A stretch of 64,000 nt of DNA from Dinoroseobacter sp049800835. Lineage in GTDB: Bacteria > Pseudomonadota > Alphaproteobacteria > Rhodobacterales > Rhodobacteraceae. The notes under the pieces are model-generated. The model was given only the letters and a program-made list of their open reading frames with translations, did no database searches and was not told where the DNA came from. The DNA lies in the NCBI RefSeq assembly GCF_049800835.1, contig NZ_JBNAFU010000005.1, positions 1-64,000 of the forward strand. Direction: 5' to 3'. Below, in pieces: positions 11,773 to 20,344 of the stretch; within the stretch, counting starts at the first letter, position 1; the number at the start of each line of letters is the position of its first letter. The position numbers and the translations under genes were made by a program.

Positions 11773-12138
11773 ACCTAGAGCTCCTGCTTCGTAACGCGCC
11801 GCTGCCGCGACCGGGACCCGAAATTCCTGCGAACGGCCAAGTTCCGCAGTGCGCCGTCTGACGCGTAGGGCGGCCTATAACACGCAGCTTAGCCGAAGGA
11901 ACAGGACTGTTCCGCGCAGTTAGCGCAACCAAGTTTGCGTTAGCGCAACCAGCGGGGGCAATAAGGCCCGGAAGCCGCAACAATACCACAAATTTAGCAC
12001 TTTCTTATCCGATTTGTCGTGTTTTCAGGATGCCAGAGGGGCCGAATTAAGAGAATTGAGTTGATTCTCAGGGCCCGAGGACTCATTGTTCTGCCATAAA
12101 AATAACTGGCAGGCCGCAGCAGTATAAGGAATTCGCCC
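11773..12138. other. Divergent regulatory gap between pckA and chvI
   Basis: No gene is seen in these 366 bases. The half near pckA carries two copies of GTTAGCGCAACCA. The half near chvI is AT-richer, with TTTAGCACTTTCTTATCC and GAATTGAGTTGATT stretches that could form promoters, and AAGGAATTC ahead of the chvI ATG. Confidence 0.6.
11919..11951. repeat. Direct repeat GTTAGCGCAACCA x2, candidate regulator site
   Basis: Two exact 13-base copies at 11919-11931 and 11939-11951 start 20 bases apart, about two helical turns. The second overlaps a palindrome, TTGCG-TTAG-CGCAA (11935-11948). The GTTAGCGC half-site is like the palindrome I recall for CceR, a LacI-family carbon regulator of Rhodobacter sphaeroides; that link is from memory. 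Confidence 0.55.
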
Positions 12139-12840
12139 ATGTCGCGGATCGCGTTGGTCGATGACGACCGGAATATCCTGACTTCCGTTTCCATCACGCT
12201 GGAGGCTGAAGGTTTCGAGGTTGAGACTTACAACGACGGCCAGTCGGCGCTGGATGCTTTCAGCCGCCGGATGCCTGAGCTTGGGGTTTTTGACATCAAG
12301 ATGCCCCGGATGGATGGCATGGACCTGCTCCAGCGGGTGCGCCAGAAATCGAAGATGCCCGTTATTTTCCTGACATCGAAGGATGACGAGATCGACGAGG
12401 TCCTCGGCCTTCGCATGGGCGCTGACGACTACGTCAAGAAACCGTTCTCGCAACGCCTGCTGGTCGAGCGGATCCGGGCACTTCTACGTCGCCAGGAAGC
12501 CATTGCCAGCACCGAGGCCGGTGAGGTCGATGAAAGCAAGGTGCTGACCCGCGGCAACCTCAGCATGGACCCACTGCGCCACGCTGTGACCTGGAAAGGC
12601 AAGGACGTGGCCCTGACAGTCACGGAATTCCTGCTGCTTCAGGCGCTCGCGCAGCGCCCTGGCTTTGTAAAAAGCCGTGACCAACTGATGGATGTGGCGT
12701 ATGATGACCAAGTTTATGTAGACGACCGTACGATCGATAGCCACATCAAGCGCCTGCGCAAGAAGATGCGGTCTGTGGACGACACGTTCACGGCAATCGA
12801 AACTCTGTACGGCATTGGGTACAAGTATAACGAAGAATGA
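12139..12840 (+). CDS. chvI: Two-component response regulator ChvI
   Basis: An OmpR-type transcriptional regulator of envelope, acid-stress and carbon genes. The 233-residue protein has a receiver domain with the acidic triad at D8-D10, phosphoacceptor D52 in VFDIKMPRMDG and the KKPF lysine, followed by a C-terminal winged helix ending DSHIKRLRKKMR. AAGGAA lies upstream. Its last bases overlap chvG (ATGA). Placement next to pckA and ahead of hprK/rapZ matches alphaproteobacterial ChvI. Confidence 0.95.
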   Translation: MSRIALVDDDRNILTSVSITLEAEGFEVETYNDGQSALDAFSRRMPELGVFDIKMPRMDGMDLLQRVRQKSKMPVIFLTSKDDEIDEVLGLRMGADDYVKKPFSQRLLVERIRALLRRQEAIASTEAGEVDESKVLTRGNLSMDPLRHAVTWKGKDVALTVTEFLLLQALAQRPGFVKSRDQLMDVAYDDQVYVDDRTIDSHIKRLRKKMRSVDDTFTAIETLYGIGYKYNEE

Positions 12841-14555
12841 ATTTGGCGACTGAGTCTGAGCCATCAAGAAAACGTCGCTCCAAGCCACCTGATGTGGAGC
12901 TTGGGGAGGATTGGGTCGACAGCGTAGCAGCGCGTGATCCGGATCTGCAAAGCGCCCGCAAGTCAAAGCGGGTGCTTTCCATTAACAGTTCCCCGCTTGC
13001 GCGGAAGATCATCACCTTCAACCTCATGGCGCTCGTTGTTCTGGTTGCGGGCGTTCTGTACCTGAACCCGTTCCGGGACAGTCTGGTGTTTCAGCGCGAA
13101 CAGGGGTTGGTGTTCGAGGCCCATCTGATCGCGGATGTGCTCGAAGCGGTGTCGGAGGATAGGTCCCAAAACAAGACGCTGGCCGAGTTGGACGTGCCGC
13201 GGCTTGTCGCCAACCTGGATCTTGCACCCTCCCTCGAGTTGTTCGTTTTTGACGCAAACGGCGAAACGCTGGCACGCGCTGAAGGTGCCCGACGTTCCGA
13301 ATGGGCAGCCTCTACGCAGGCGGACAGGCCGCGCCCCACGATCATCACGGACAGTCTGAACGCAGTGTGGGAGGGGATCGCCAAGCTTGTCGGGCGCGAG
13401 ACGTTGCCCGTTCTGATGTCCGGAGAACAACAGGCGCGCAGCTTGTTCGACGGCGCGATGACAGGTGTGACGTCGATCGAAAACTCCATAAATCCGGCAG
13501 GAAATCAGATCTTCGCTGTCGGCACTCCGATCCTGATCGACGGCGAGGTTGTCGGCGTTGTGGCCCTGACCACGGCCTCGGGCGAGATCGACACGCTTGT
13601 CCAGCGCGAGCGGGAACAGTTCCTGCAAATGTTCATCGTCGCCCTGCTAGTCTCGATCGGGTTGAGTCTTGTTCTGGCGGGCACCATCGCCAACCCGCTG
13701 TCCGACCTTGCCGCCGCTGCTGAACTGGGGCGCGATCGGAACGCCCGCAAGATGAGCCCGGGCCGTGTCCGTATTCCGGACCTGACAGGCCGACCGGACG
13801 AAATCGGGCGGTTGTCGGGGGCGCTGCGTGGGATGGTTTCAGCGCTCTACGACCGAATTGATGCCAACGAGCAATTCGCGGCGGACGTCGCGCACGAAAT
13901 CAAGAACCCTCTCGCCTCGCTGCGGTCTGCGACCGGCACGCTCCGTATGGCAAAACGCGAAGACCAGCGCGCCAAGCTGCTGGACGTGATCGACCATGAT
14001 GTGCGCCGCCTGGACCGGCTCGTTTCCGATATCTCCAACGCATCCCGCCTCGACAGCGAACTGGTCAAGGAGGAAGAGGAGGCGTTCGATCTGATCAAGA
14101 TGCTGCGCAACCTCACCGACTATCATACCGAAGAGGCCGCCAGCCAAGGCATCGATTTCATCGCCGACATGCCCAATACGCCAGTGATCGTGCAAGGGCT
14201 GGAACCGCGCCTGGCGCAGGTGTTCGTGAACCTTTTGGGCAATGCGATTTCGTTCTGCGAGAAAGGTGATGCCGTGCGCCTTTGGGCGCGACAGCGCGAC
14301 AACCGCGTGCTCGTCGTTGTCGAAGATACGGGTCCCGGCATTCCGGAAGAGGCGCTGACAAAGATTTTCACGCGCTTCTATTCCGAGCGCCCCGAGCGCC
14401 AGTTCGGCAATCATTCCGGGCTCGGCCTCGCCATCTCGAAACAAATCATCGAGGCGCATGGCGGCGTGATCTGGGCGGAGAACATTCGCCCCACGGTCAT
14501 GGACCCGACCTCGGAACCGCTCGGCGCTCGTTTCGTGGTTGGCCTGCCACTCTGA
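12837..14555 (+). CDS. chvG: Sensor histidine kinase ChvG
   Basis: The membrane kinase that phosphorylates ChvI. The 572-residue protein has a charged cytoplasmic N-terminus, a first membrane helix near residues 59-80, a periplasmic sensor of about 190 residues, a second helix near 265-285 leading to a HAMP linker, the H-box AADVAHEIKNPLASL (phosphorylated His about residue 352), the N-box LAQVFVNLLGNA and the G boxes EDTGPGIPEEA and SGLGLAISKQI. Its start overlaps the chvI stop, so the pair is translationally coupled. hprK begins three bases after its stop. Confidence 0.95.
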   Translation: MNLATESEPSRKRRSKPPDVELGEDWVDSVAARDPDLQSARKSKRVLSINSSPLARKIITFNLMALVVLVAGVLYLNPFRDSLVFQREQGLVFEAHLIADVLEAVSEDRSQNKTLAELDVPRLVANLDLAPSLELFVFDANGETLARAEGARRSEWAASTQADRPRPTIITDSLNAVWEGIAKLVGRETLPVLMSGEQQARSLFDGAMTGVTSIENSINPAGNQIFAVGTPILIDGEVVGVVALTTASGEIDTLVQREREQFLQMFIVALLVSIGLSLVLAGTIANPLSDLAAAAELGRDRNARKMSPGRVRIPDLTGRPDEIGRLSGALRGMVSALYDRIDANEQFAADVAHEIKNPLASLRSATGTLRMAKREDQRAKLLDVIDHDVRRLDRLVSDISNASRLDSELVKEEEEAFDLIKMLRNLTDYHTEEAASQGIDFIADMPNTPVIVQGLEPRLAQVFVNLLGNAISFCEKGDAVRLWARQRDNRVLVVVEDTGPGIPEEALTKIFTRFYSERPERQFGNHSGLGLAISKQIIEAHGGVIWAENIRPTVMDPTSEPLGARFVVGLPL

Positions 14556-14558
14556 CCC

Positions 14559-15008
14559 ATGACCGCGTCCGACGGCCATATCCCAAAGCCGACGCAGCAA
14601 ATCATTCACGCGACCTCCGTTGCAGTAAACGGCTGTGCAGCGTTGTTGACCGGTGCGGCCGGCAGCGGGAAATCCACGCTCGGCCTTCAGTTGGTCGCGC
14701 TTGGCGCCGGTCTGATCTGTGACGACCGCACCCGCATCTTGCGAGAACACGGGCAGATTATGGCCAGCGCGGCCCCCAACATCGCCGGTTTGATCGAGGC
14801 GCGCGGGGTCGGCATCCTGCGCGCGGACGCAGCACCGGCGGCCCCCGTTGCGCTGGTGGTGGACCTGGACCGGCCTGAAATCGACCGGCTGCCAGAGGCG
14901 CATGTCGTGTCAATTCTTGGCGTGGACCTGCCTTGCCTTCACAAAATAGAGGGGCCGCATTTTCCCGCCGCCATCCTGCAATATCTAAAACACGGGTTGG
15001 CGGAATGA
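14559..15008 (+). CDS. hprK: HPr kinase/phosphorylase, short alphaproteobacterial form
   Basis: Phosphorylates a serine of HPr with ATP and reverses it by phosphorolysis. Only the kinase domain is present: 149 residues against roughly 310 in Firmicutes, the short form normal in alphaproteobacteria. The Walker A GAAGSGKSTLGLQL is near residue 32, then the conserved GLICDDRT and GLIEARGVGIL segments. The partner HPr at 16375 retains a Ser in the expected place. The order chvI-chvG-hprK-rapZ-EIIA-ptsH suggests one operon. Confidence 0.93.
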   Translation: MTASDGHIPKPTQQIIHATSVAVNGCAALLTGAAGSGKSTLGLQLVALGAGLICDDRTRILREHGQIMASAAPNIAGLIEARGVGILRADAAPAAPVALVVDLDRPEIDRLPEAHVVSILGVDLPCLHKIEGPHFPAAILQYLKHGLAE

Positions 15009-15033
15009 CCGCGAAACGCCGAAGGACCTGAGC

Positions 15034-15963
15034 ATGCCGCCCAATGACATCAGTATGCCGCCCCCAACGGACCGCGCGCGCGACAAGCGCGTGGGGCTGG
15101 TGCTTGTCACCGGACCCTCGGGCGCCGGGCGTACAACCGCCATCCGCGGGTTGGAGGATATGGGGTTCGAGGCGATCGACAATATCCCCCTGTCGCTCGT
15201 ACCCCGTCTGCTCGATGGGTCTCCATTGACCCGCCCGATCGCGCTGGGTCTGGATGTACGCACCCGGGATTTCAGCGTTGCCGGTCTGCTTGATCTGCTG
15301 GACGACCTGCGCGATAGCGAGAAGGTCAAGGCGGAATTGATCTACCTGGACTGTCAGGACGACAAGCTGCTCAGGCGGTTCTCGGAAACACGCCGACGTC
15401 ATCCGCTTGCACCGGCCGAAAGCCCGATCGACGGCATTCGACGGGAGGCAAACGTTCTGGGGCCGGTCCGGATGCGGGCCGATATGCTGATCGATACCTC
15501 GGAAATGAGTCCCCATGACCTGCGCGCGGAACTGGCGCGCTGGTTTGGCAGTGCGGATCAAACCCGTCTTGCAGTTTCGGTTCAGTCTTTCTCCTACAAG
15601 CGTGGGGTCCCACGCAGTGCGGACATGGTCTTTGATGTCAGGTTCCTGCAAAACCCCTATTGGGAGGCGGATTTGCGCGCACTGGATGGCCGCTCGGACG
15701 CGGTTGCGGCTTACGTGATGGCGGACCCTCGTTTCAGCGCGTTCTACGATCACATCCTGTCGCTGACCCGGTTGTTGCTTCCGGCTTACACGGCGGAAGG
15801 AAAATCCCACCTGTCAATTGCCTTTGGCTGTACCGGGGGGCAGCATCGCAGTGTCACATTGACCGAAAAGCTGGCGGCAGCCCTTGCTGCGGACGGCTGG
15901 GGGGTGTCTATACGACATCGGGAACTTGAAAGCCGGGGCGCAAGCGGCAAGGACCGCGTGTAG
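15034..15963 (+). CDS. rapZ: RapZ/YvcJ-family nucleotide-binding protein
   Basis: A P-loop protein of the family that in E. coli is an RNase E adapter controlling GlmS through small RNAs; the alphaproteobacterial role is not settled. The 309-residue product has the P-loop GPSGAGRTTAIRGLED, in which the usual Lys is Arg, the DNIPLSLVP motif after strand 2, and the C-terminal family signature IAFGCTGGQHRSV. GAAGGACC precedes the ATG. The neighbours are HprK and PTS components, as usual for the family. Confidence 0.93.
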   Translation: MPPNDISMPPPTDRARDKRVGLVLVTGPSGAGRTTAIRGLEDMGFEAIDNIPLSLVPRLLDGSPLTRPIALGLDVRTRDFSVAGLLDLLDDLRDSEKVKAELIYLDCQDDKLLRRFSETRRRHPLAPAESPIDGIRREANVLGPVRMRADMLIDTSEMSPHDLRAELARWFGSADQTRLAVSVQSFSYKRGVPRSADMVFDVRFLQNPYWEADLRALDGRSDAVAAYVMADPRFSAFYDHILSLTRLLLPAYTAEGKSHLSIAFGCTGGQHRSVTLTEKLAAALAADGWGVSIRHRELESRGASGKDRV

Positions 15964-15971
15964 GAGGCCAA

Positions 15972-16361
15972 TTGATCGGGATTGTCATCGTCGCGCATGG
16001 CGGACTTGCACGGGAATACCTGTCAGCGGTCGAGCATGTGGTTGGCAAGCAGGCGGCGGTTCGCGCGATCGCAATTGCCGATGATTGTGATCGCGAGGCG
16101 AAACAGGCCGAGATTTGCGCCGCGGCGGATGACGTCGATCAGGGCCAGGGCGTTGTGGTTGTCACGGACATGTTCGGCGGATCCCCATCGAACTTGAGCC
16201 TGCGGGCCTGCACACCGCAAAACCGCCAAATCGTTTACGGGGCCAACCTGCCGTTGCTGATCAAACTGGCAAAATCGCGTCAAGAACCCCTGGCCGATGC
16301 AGTTAGGGTTTCTCTGGAAGCGGGTCGCAAGTATATAAACAGCTTTGACGGAACGGTCTGA
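15972..16361 (+). CDS. PTS EIIA component, mannose family
   Basis: A 129-residue phosphocarrier of the mannose-type EIIA family, which in alphaproteobacteria works in a regulatory phosphorelay with no sugar permease. The phosphorylated His is H9 in IVAHGGLAREYL; the core strands and VTDMFGGSPSN loop fit the family. The start is TTG at 15972 with AGGAGG (15962-15967) just upstream; no ATG lies nearby. It is followed after 13 bases by ptsH. Confidence 0.92.
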   Translation: MIGIVIVAHGGLAREYLSAVEHVVGKQAAVRAIAIADDCDREAKQAEICAAADDVDQGQGVVVVTDMFGGSPSNLSLRACTPQNRQIVYGANLPLLIKLAKSRQEPLADAVRVSLEAGRKYINSFDGTV

Positions 16362-16374
16362 GAAGGGAGATCAG

Positions 16375-16644
16375 ATGATCCGCCAGGAACTGATGATTGT
16401 GAACGAAAAGGGTCTTCACGCGCGAGCCTCGGCAAAATTCGTCGAGTGCGTTGAAGCCTATGACGCCAGCGCGGAGGTCGAGAAAGACGGCCTGTCGGCG
16501 TCGGGTGACTCGATCATGGGGTTATTGATGCTGGCCGCGAGCAAGGGCACGTCAATACAAGTCGAGACCAAGGGACCTGCAGCCCAGCAATTGGCAGCAG
16601 CCCTTGAATCGTTGGTTGCAAACCGCTTCGGCGAGGACTTCTAG
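16375..16644 (+). CDS. ptsH: Phosphocarrier protein HPr
   Basis: An 89-residue HPr. The EI-phosphorylated His is in GLHARASAKF (about residue 16), and the HprK target Ser is in SGDSIMGLLML (about residue 47). GAAGGGAGA lies upstream of the ATG, which is preferred over an in-frame start at 16345 inside the EIIA gene. With EIIA and HprK it makes a regulatory PTS; enzyme I is not in the window. Confidence 0.95.
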   Translation: MIRQELMIVNEKGLHARASAKFVECVEAYDASAEVEKDGLSASGDSIMGLLMLAASKGTSIQVETKGPAAQQLAAALESLVANRFGEDF

Positions 16645-16705
16645 CGCAGGCGCGCAAGAGACTGATCCGCATGTTGCGGTTCAGATCAGGAACAAGGGAG
16701 CCTCC

Positions 16706-17563
16706 GTGACCGACAGTATCGCTCAGAGCGTCAGCGCGCCCGAGGCAGAGCCCTATGACGGGCGCAACCTGTCGTATGCCCGAACGTTCACGGACCCACG
16801 CGCCGCCGCCATTATCCGCAGCATCGAGATGCTCACTGGGAAGTTGCGCCTCCTCAGGTTGATTCGCATCTTCGAGCGGCAAGGCGTCCCGCACGGTCAG
16901 GCCTTCTGGCGCCAGGCTCTGGATATCATGGGCATCGAGCTGACCACGCCGAAAGACCAGATCGCCCGCATACCAGCCTCGGGCCCGACAATCATCGTCG
17001 CCAACCATCCGCACGGGTTGGTGGATGGCATGATCATGGCAGATCTGATCGGGCGCGTGCGGACCGACTACAAGATCCTGACCCGGTCGCTTCTGACGGA
17101 TGTCGACGAGGTCCGGGAGTTCATGATCCCGGTGCCGTTCCCGCACGAAGCCGATGCGTTGAAGAAGAACCTCGAAATGCGCAAGCAGGCCATGGCCCAT
17201 CTGGCCGGAGGGGGCTGTGTCGTCGTGTTCCCCTCGGGTGTGGTGGCAGCCTCAGAGACGATGTTCGGGCCAGCGATCGAGCGTGAATGGAACCCGTTCA
17301 CCGCCAAAATGATCCAGCGCAGCGGTGCCAAGGTCGTGCCAGTGCACTTCCCCGGACAGAACTCGCGCTGGTACCAGATCGCCAACCAGATCTCCCCGGT
17401 ACTGCGGCAGGGTTTGCTGATCTACGAGGTGGTCCATGCGTTGAATAAGCCGCAGGCTCCGGTGGTGGGCACGCAGATATCCGACGCTGACATCGCCAAG
17501 TGGAAAGACAACCCGCGCGGGTTCATGGAATGGCTGCGCGAGCGGACCCTCGCGCTTACATAA
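16706..17563 (+). CDS. Lysophospholipid acyltransferase family protein
   Basis: Likely transfers an acyl group to a lysophospholipid or lyso-ornithine lipid at the inner membrane. The 285-residue product has the acyltransferase motif NHPHGLVDG (variant of NHx4D), the FPSGVVAAS block and the PVHFPGQNS segment near the C-terminus. The GTG at 16706 was chosen because AAGGGAG lies just upstream; an open frame from 16604 overlaps ptsH and its N-terminus does not look coding. It overlaps the convergent exporter gene by eight bases. Confidence 0.82.
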   Translation: MTDSIAQSVSAPEAEPYDGRNLSYARTFTDPRAAAIIRSIEMLTGKLRLLRLIRIFERQGVPHGQAFWRQALDIMGIELTTPKDQIARIPASGPTIIVANHPHGLVDGMIMADLIGRVRTDYKILTRSLLTDVDEVREFMIPVPFPHEADALKKNLEMRKQAMAHLAGGGCVVVFPSGVVAASETMFGPAIEREWNPFTAKMIQRSGAKVVPVHFPGQNSRWYQIANQISPVLRQGLLIYEVVHALNKPQAPVVGTQISDADIAKWKDNPRGFMEWLRERTLALT

Positions 17564-18320
17564 GTGATCGCCGGATCAGGTTGAGCCCCGCAACCAGAAG
17601 CAACACCATGGTCGCCTGGCGAAACCGCGCTTGGTCCATCTTGTCTTGCAACCAGAACCCGACCGCCATGCCGATGGCCGCAGGGACAAGCAACGCGGCC
17701 GAGAACTGGAGCGAGATGCCTGTCAGTACGCCAGTGCGCAAGTGCGTGATCAGAAACGCGACGCTGCCCATCCCGTACAGAAGACCTTGCGCGCGGACCT
17801 GTTCGGCTTTTGGCGTGTCCAAAGCCGTCAGATACGCCACGATGGGCGGTCCCCATATGCCGCTGAAGCCTCCGAAGAAACCTGCCACGATGCCCGTACC
17901 CACCTCGGCACGACGATGATGGCGAGGCGCGACACGCAGCCGCCATCCAAGCAACTGACTGGCTGCGTAGAAGGTAATGGGCACCCCGATCATCGCCGAC
18001 AACAATGCCTCGGGCAGGGCCACGACCAACTGCCCTGACAAGAATATGAACACCAAAACGATGCTCAGCAGGCGCCAGTACTTCTGCGTTGCGCGCCAAA
18101 GCGCGCCCACCCCACCGCGCAGCGCCTGCCATACGTTCATGACCAGCGTTGGCAGGATCAGACCCGCAAGCGCGATCGGCACTGGCAAGACTGCGGAAAG
18201 GCCAGACATCATTACGAGTGGCATCGCAAAACCTACGGCGCCCTTCACGATGCCTGCAAAGACGGCGACGAACAGAAGAAACAGCAACGTGCCTTCGGAC
18301 ACGGACAACAGTATTTCCAT
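17556..18320 (-). CDS. TauE/SafE family membrane exporter
   Basis: A 254-residue polytopic protein with about eight hydrophobic helices and the family repeat GFFGGFSGIWGPPIVAYL, in which the glycine-rich loop is conserved. Family members export sulfite or organosulfonates; the substrate here cannot be deduced. The N-terminal half contains the first repeat GIVKGAVGFAMPLVMM. It is convergent with the acyltransferase gene and divergent from mcd. Confidence 0.9.
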   Translation of the reverse strand: MEILLSVSEGTLLFLLFVAVFAGIVKGAVGFAMPLVMMSGLSAVLPVPIALAGLILPTLVMNVWQALRGGVGALWRATQKYWRLLSIVLVFIFLSGQLVVALPEALLSAMIGVPITFYAASQLLGWRLRVAPRHHRRAEVGTGIVAGFFGGFSGIWGPPIVAYLTALDTPKAEQVRAQGLLYGMGSVAFLITHLRTGVLTGISLQFSAALLVPAAIGMAVGFWLQDKMDQARFRQATMVLLLVAGLNLIRRSLM

Positions 18321-18592
18321 GGCAAGCTCCCTGCCTAGCGCTTATCCCCGGGCTGTGGGAACCGCAAGTCGCACCGATTCGAGGCGGGTACACTGCACCG
18401 CAGCATTTGGAGCCGCTCCGATCGGACGCATGGCGTGGACCTTTGAAAGGTGCAATTTGGTGTTGCCTAAGACCCTATTCGCCCTAGCGGCGGGTTATAA
18501 TCCTTCGCAAATTGCCGCGTGCGCGAATTTTTCTTGCGCTGCGGTTGCAAAGACCCTATCCCGGTCGAGATCACGACAACTGGAGACGTAGA
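18321..18592. promoter_or_regulatory. Divergent gap between the TauE gene and mcd
   Basis: No gene is seen. Near mcd the sequence contains AAATTGCCGCGTGCGCGAATTT, an imperfect inverted repeat (outer arms AAATT/AATTT, about 18510-18531), and TTGCAAAGACCC closer to the start. These could hold regulator sites for mcd, but I cannot assign one. Confidence 0.3.
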
Positions 18593-20287
18593 ATGCCCCA
18601 TGATGGACAGGACATTGCCCTGACAGAGGCCCAGACGACGGTCCTCCCCGACCTGCTTGAGTTGACCGGTGCGGCTGTTGCCCCGGCGGAAAAGATTTTG
18701 GAAATCGCCGTCGCGAAGCTTAAGGATCGCTTCACGATTGACGGCCGGATTTCGGGCGCTGCGCTTGAGGCGGACCAGACGGCGGCGCATGGCCTCGCCT
18801 GGCTTGCAACGTATGTCGAATCCCTGCGTCAGATGCAAAAATGGGCCGAGCGCCTCAACGAGGATGGAAAGTTCGGCGAGGTCGAGAAGCTGATCCACCA
18901 GATCGCGTTCGGGGAGTACCTCTGGCAGATTTACGGTGGCATTCCCATGAACCAGGGCGAGATCGTACGCCTTCAGGATCTGGGCCTGAGCCAGGAAGAC
19001 CAGAGTGTTCTGATGGACAATGCGGTCATGACACTGACCCAAACGGCAAACACACTCGCAGCCCGCACGCGTCTGGTCGAGTTGATGCAGGAGCGGTCTG
19101 CTGAAATCACCGTTGGCGCGACCGGTCTTGACGAAGAACTTGAGATGATCCGGGAGCAGTTCCGCCGCTATACGGTCGATCGCGTTCTGCCCGACGCCCA
19201 CGAATGGCACCTGAAAGACGAACTGATCCCGATGGAGATCATCGAGGAACTCGCGGAGATGGGTGTATTCGGCCTGACGATCCCCGAGGAATTCGGCGGG
19301 CTGGGATTGTCCAAAGCCTCCATGTGTGTGGTTTCCGAGGAGTTGTCGCGCGGCTATATCGGCGTCGGTTCGCTCGGCACGCGGTCCGAGATTGCTGCGG
19401 AGCTGGTGATCGCTGGCGGCACGCAGGAGCAGAAGGAAAAATGGCTCCCGGGTCTGGCCTCGGGCGAAATTCTGCCCACTGCCGTTTTCACCGAACCCAA
19501 TACCGGCTCCGACCTCGGCGCATTGCGCACGAAAGCGGTAAAGGACGAAAACGGTGACTGGATCATCAACGGCAACAAGACATGGATCACCCACGCTGCG
19601 CGCACCCATGTAATGACTGTTCTGGCGCGGACGATTCCGGACACCGACAACTACAAAGGGCTGTCGATGTTCCTGGCCGAGAAGACGCCCGGCACCGACG
19701 AGCAGCCATGGCAGGATCCGGGCATTTCCGGCGGCGAGATCGAGGTTCTCGGCTATCGCGGGATGAAGGAATACACCGTCAACTTCGACGACTTCAAAGT
19801 GAAGGGCGAAAACCTGCTGGGTCAGGAAGAGGGTAAGGGCTTCAAGCAATTGATGGAGACCTTCGAATCTGCCCGCATCCAGACCGCGGCCCGCGCGATC
19901 GGCGTCGCCCAGTCGGCGCTGGATGTCGGGATGCAATATGCCGAAGACCGCAAGCAATTCGGCAAGTCGCTGATCGCGTTCCCGCGCGTATCCAGCAAGC
20001 TGGCGATGATGGCGGTCGAGATCATGATTGCGCGGCAGCTGACCTATTTCTCCGCGTGGGAGAAGGACCACGGCCAACGCTGCGATGTGGAGGCCGGTAT
20101 GGCCAAGCTGTTGGGCGCGCGGGTGGCCTGGGCTGCGGCCGACAACGCGCTGCAGATTCACGGCGGCAATGGCTTTGCGTTGGAGTATGCGGTCAGCCGT
20201 ATCCTGTGTGACGCGCGCATCCTGAACATCTTTGAAGGTGCGGGCGAAATTCAGGCCCAGGTGATTGCGCGACGCTTGCTGGGCTAA
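18593..20287 (+). CDS. mcd: (2S)-methylsuccinyl-CoA dehydrogenase of the ethylmalonyl-CoA pathway
   Basis: Oxidises methylsuccinyl-CoA to mesaconyl-CoA in the ethylmalonyl-CoA pathway of acetate assimilation, giving electrons to ETF. The 564-residue protein is about 170 residues longer than ordinary acyl-CoA dehydrogenases: an N-terminal helical extension precedes the dehydrogenase fold, as in Mcd. The fold shows FGLTIPEEFGGLG, TEPNTGSDLGALRT, and the C-terminal QIHGGNGFALEYAVSRILCD. I recognise this by length and C-terminal sequence; a generic acyl-CoA dehydrogenase is the alternative. ATG at 18593 follows TGGAGAC. A terminator lies 20 bases after the stop. Confidence 0.85.
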   Translation: MPHDGQDIALTEAQTTVLPDLLELTGAAVAPAEKILEIAVAKLKDRFTIDGRISGAALEADQTAAHGLAWLATYVESLRQMQKWAERLNEDGKFGEVEKLIHQIAFGEYLWQIYGGIPMNQGEIVRLQDLGLSQEDQSVLMDNAVMTLTQTANTLAARTRLVELMQERSAEITVGATGLDEELEMIREQFRRYTVDRVLPDAHEWHLKDELIPMEIIEELAEMGVFGLTIPEEFGGLGLSKASMCVVSEELSRGYIGVGSLGTRSEIAAELVIAGGTQEQKEKWLPGLASGEILPTAVFTEPNTGSDLGALRTKAVKDENGDWIINGNKTWITHAARTHVMTVLARTIPDTDNYKGLSMFLAEKTPGTDEQPWQDPGISGGEIEVLGYRGMKEYTVNFDDFKVKGENLLGQEEGKGFKQLMETFESARIQTAARAIGVAQSALDVGMQYAEDRKQFGKSLIAFPRVSSKLAMMAVEIMIARQLTYFSAWEKDHGQRCDVEAGMAKLLGARVAWAAADNALQIHGGNGFALEYAVSRILCDARILNIFEGAGEIQAQVIARRLLG

Positions 20288-20307
20288 CAGAAGCATACTT
20301 GATGACG

Positions 20308-20336
20308 AAAGCCCCGTGCAGCGCGCGGGGCTTTTT
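20308..20336. terminator. Terminator between mcd and recO
   Basis: AAAGCCCC pairs with GGGGCTTT around an 11-base loop and is followed by more Ts. It lies between convergent genes. Confidence 0.8.
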
Positions 20337-20344
20337 CGTAGGCA

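Noticed and set aside
10003..11778. Long open frame (591 codons) on the plus strand across pckA
   Set aside because: It mirrors pckA, whose protein is unmistakable. High third-position GC makes long antisense frames; the translation has no recognisable domain.
18467..20296. Long open frame (609 codons) antisense to mcd
   Set aside because: Composition shadow of mcd, with no family resemblance.
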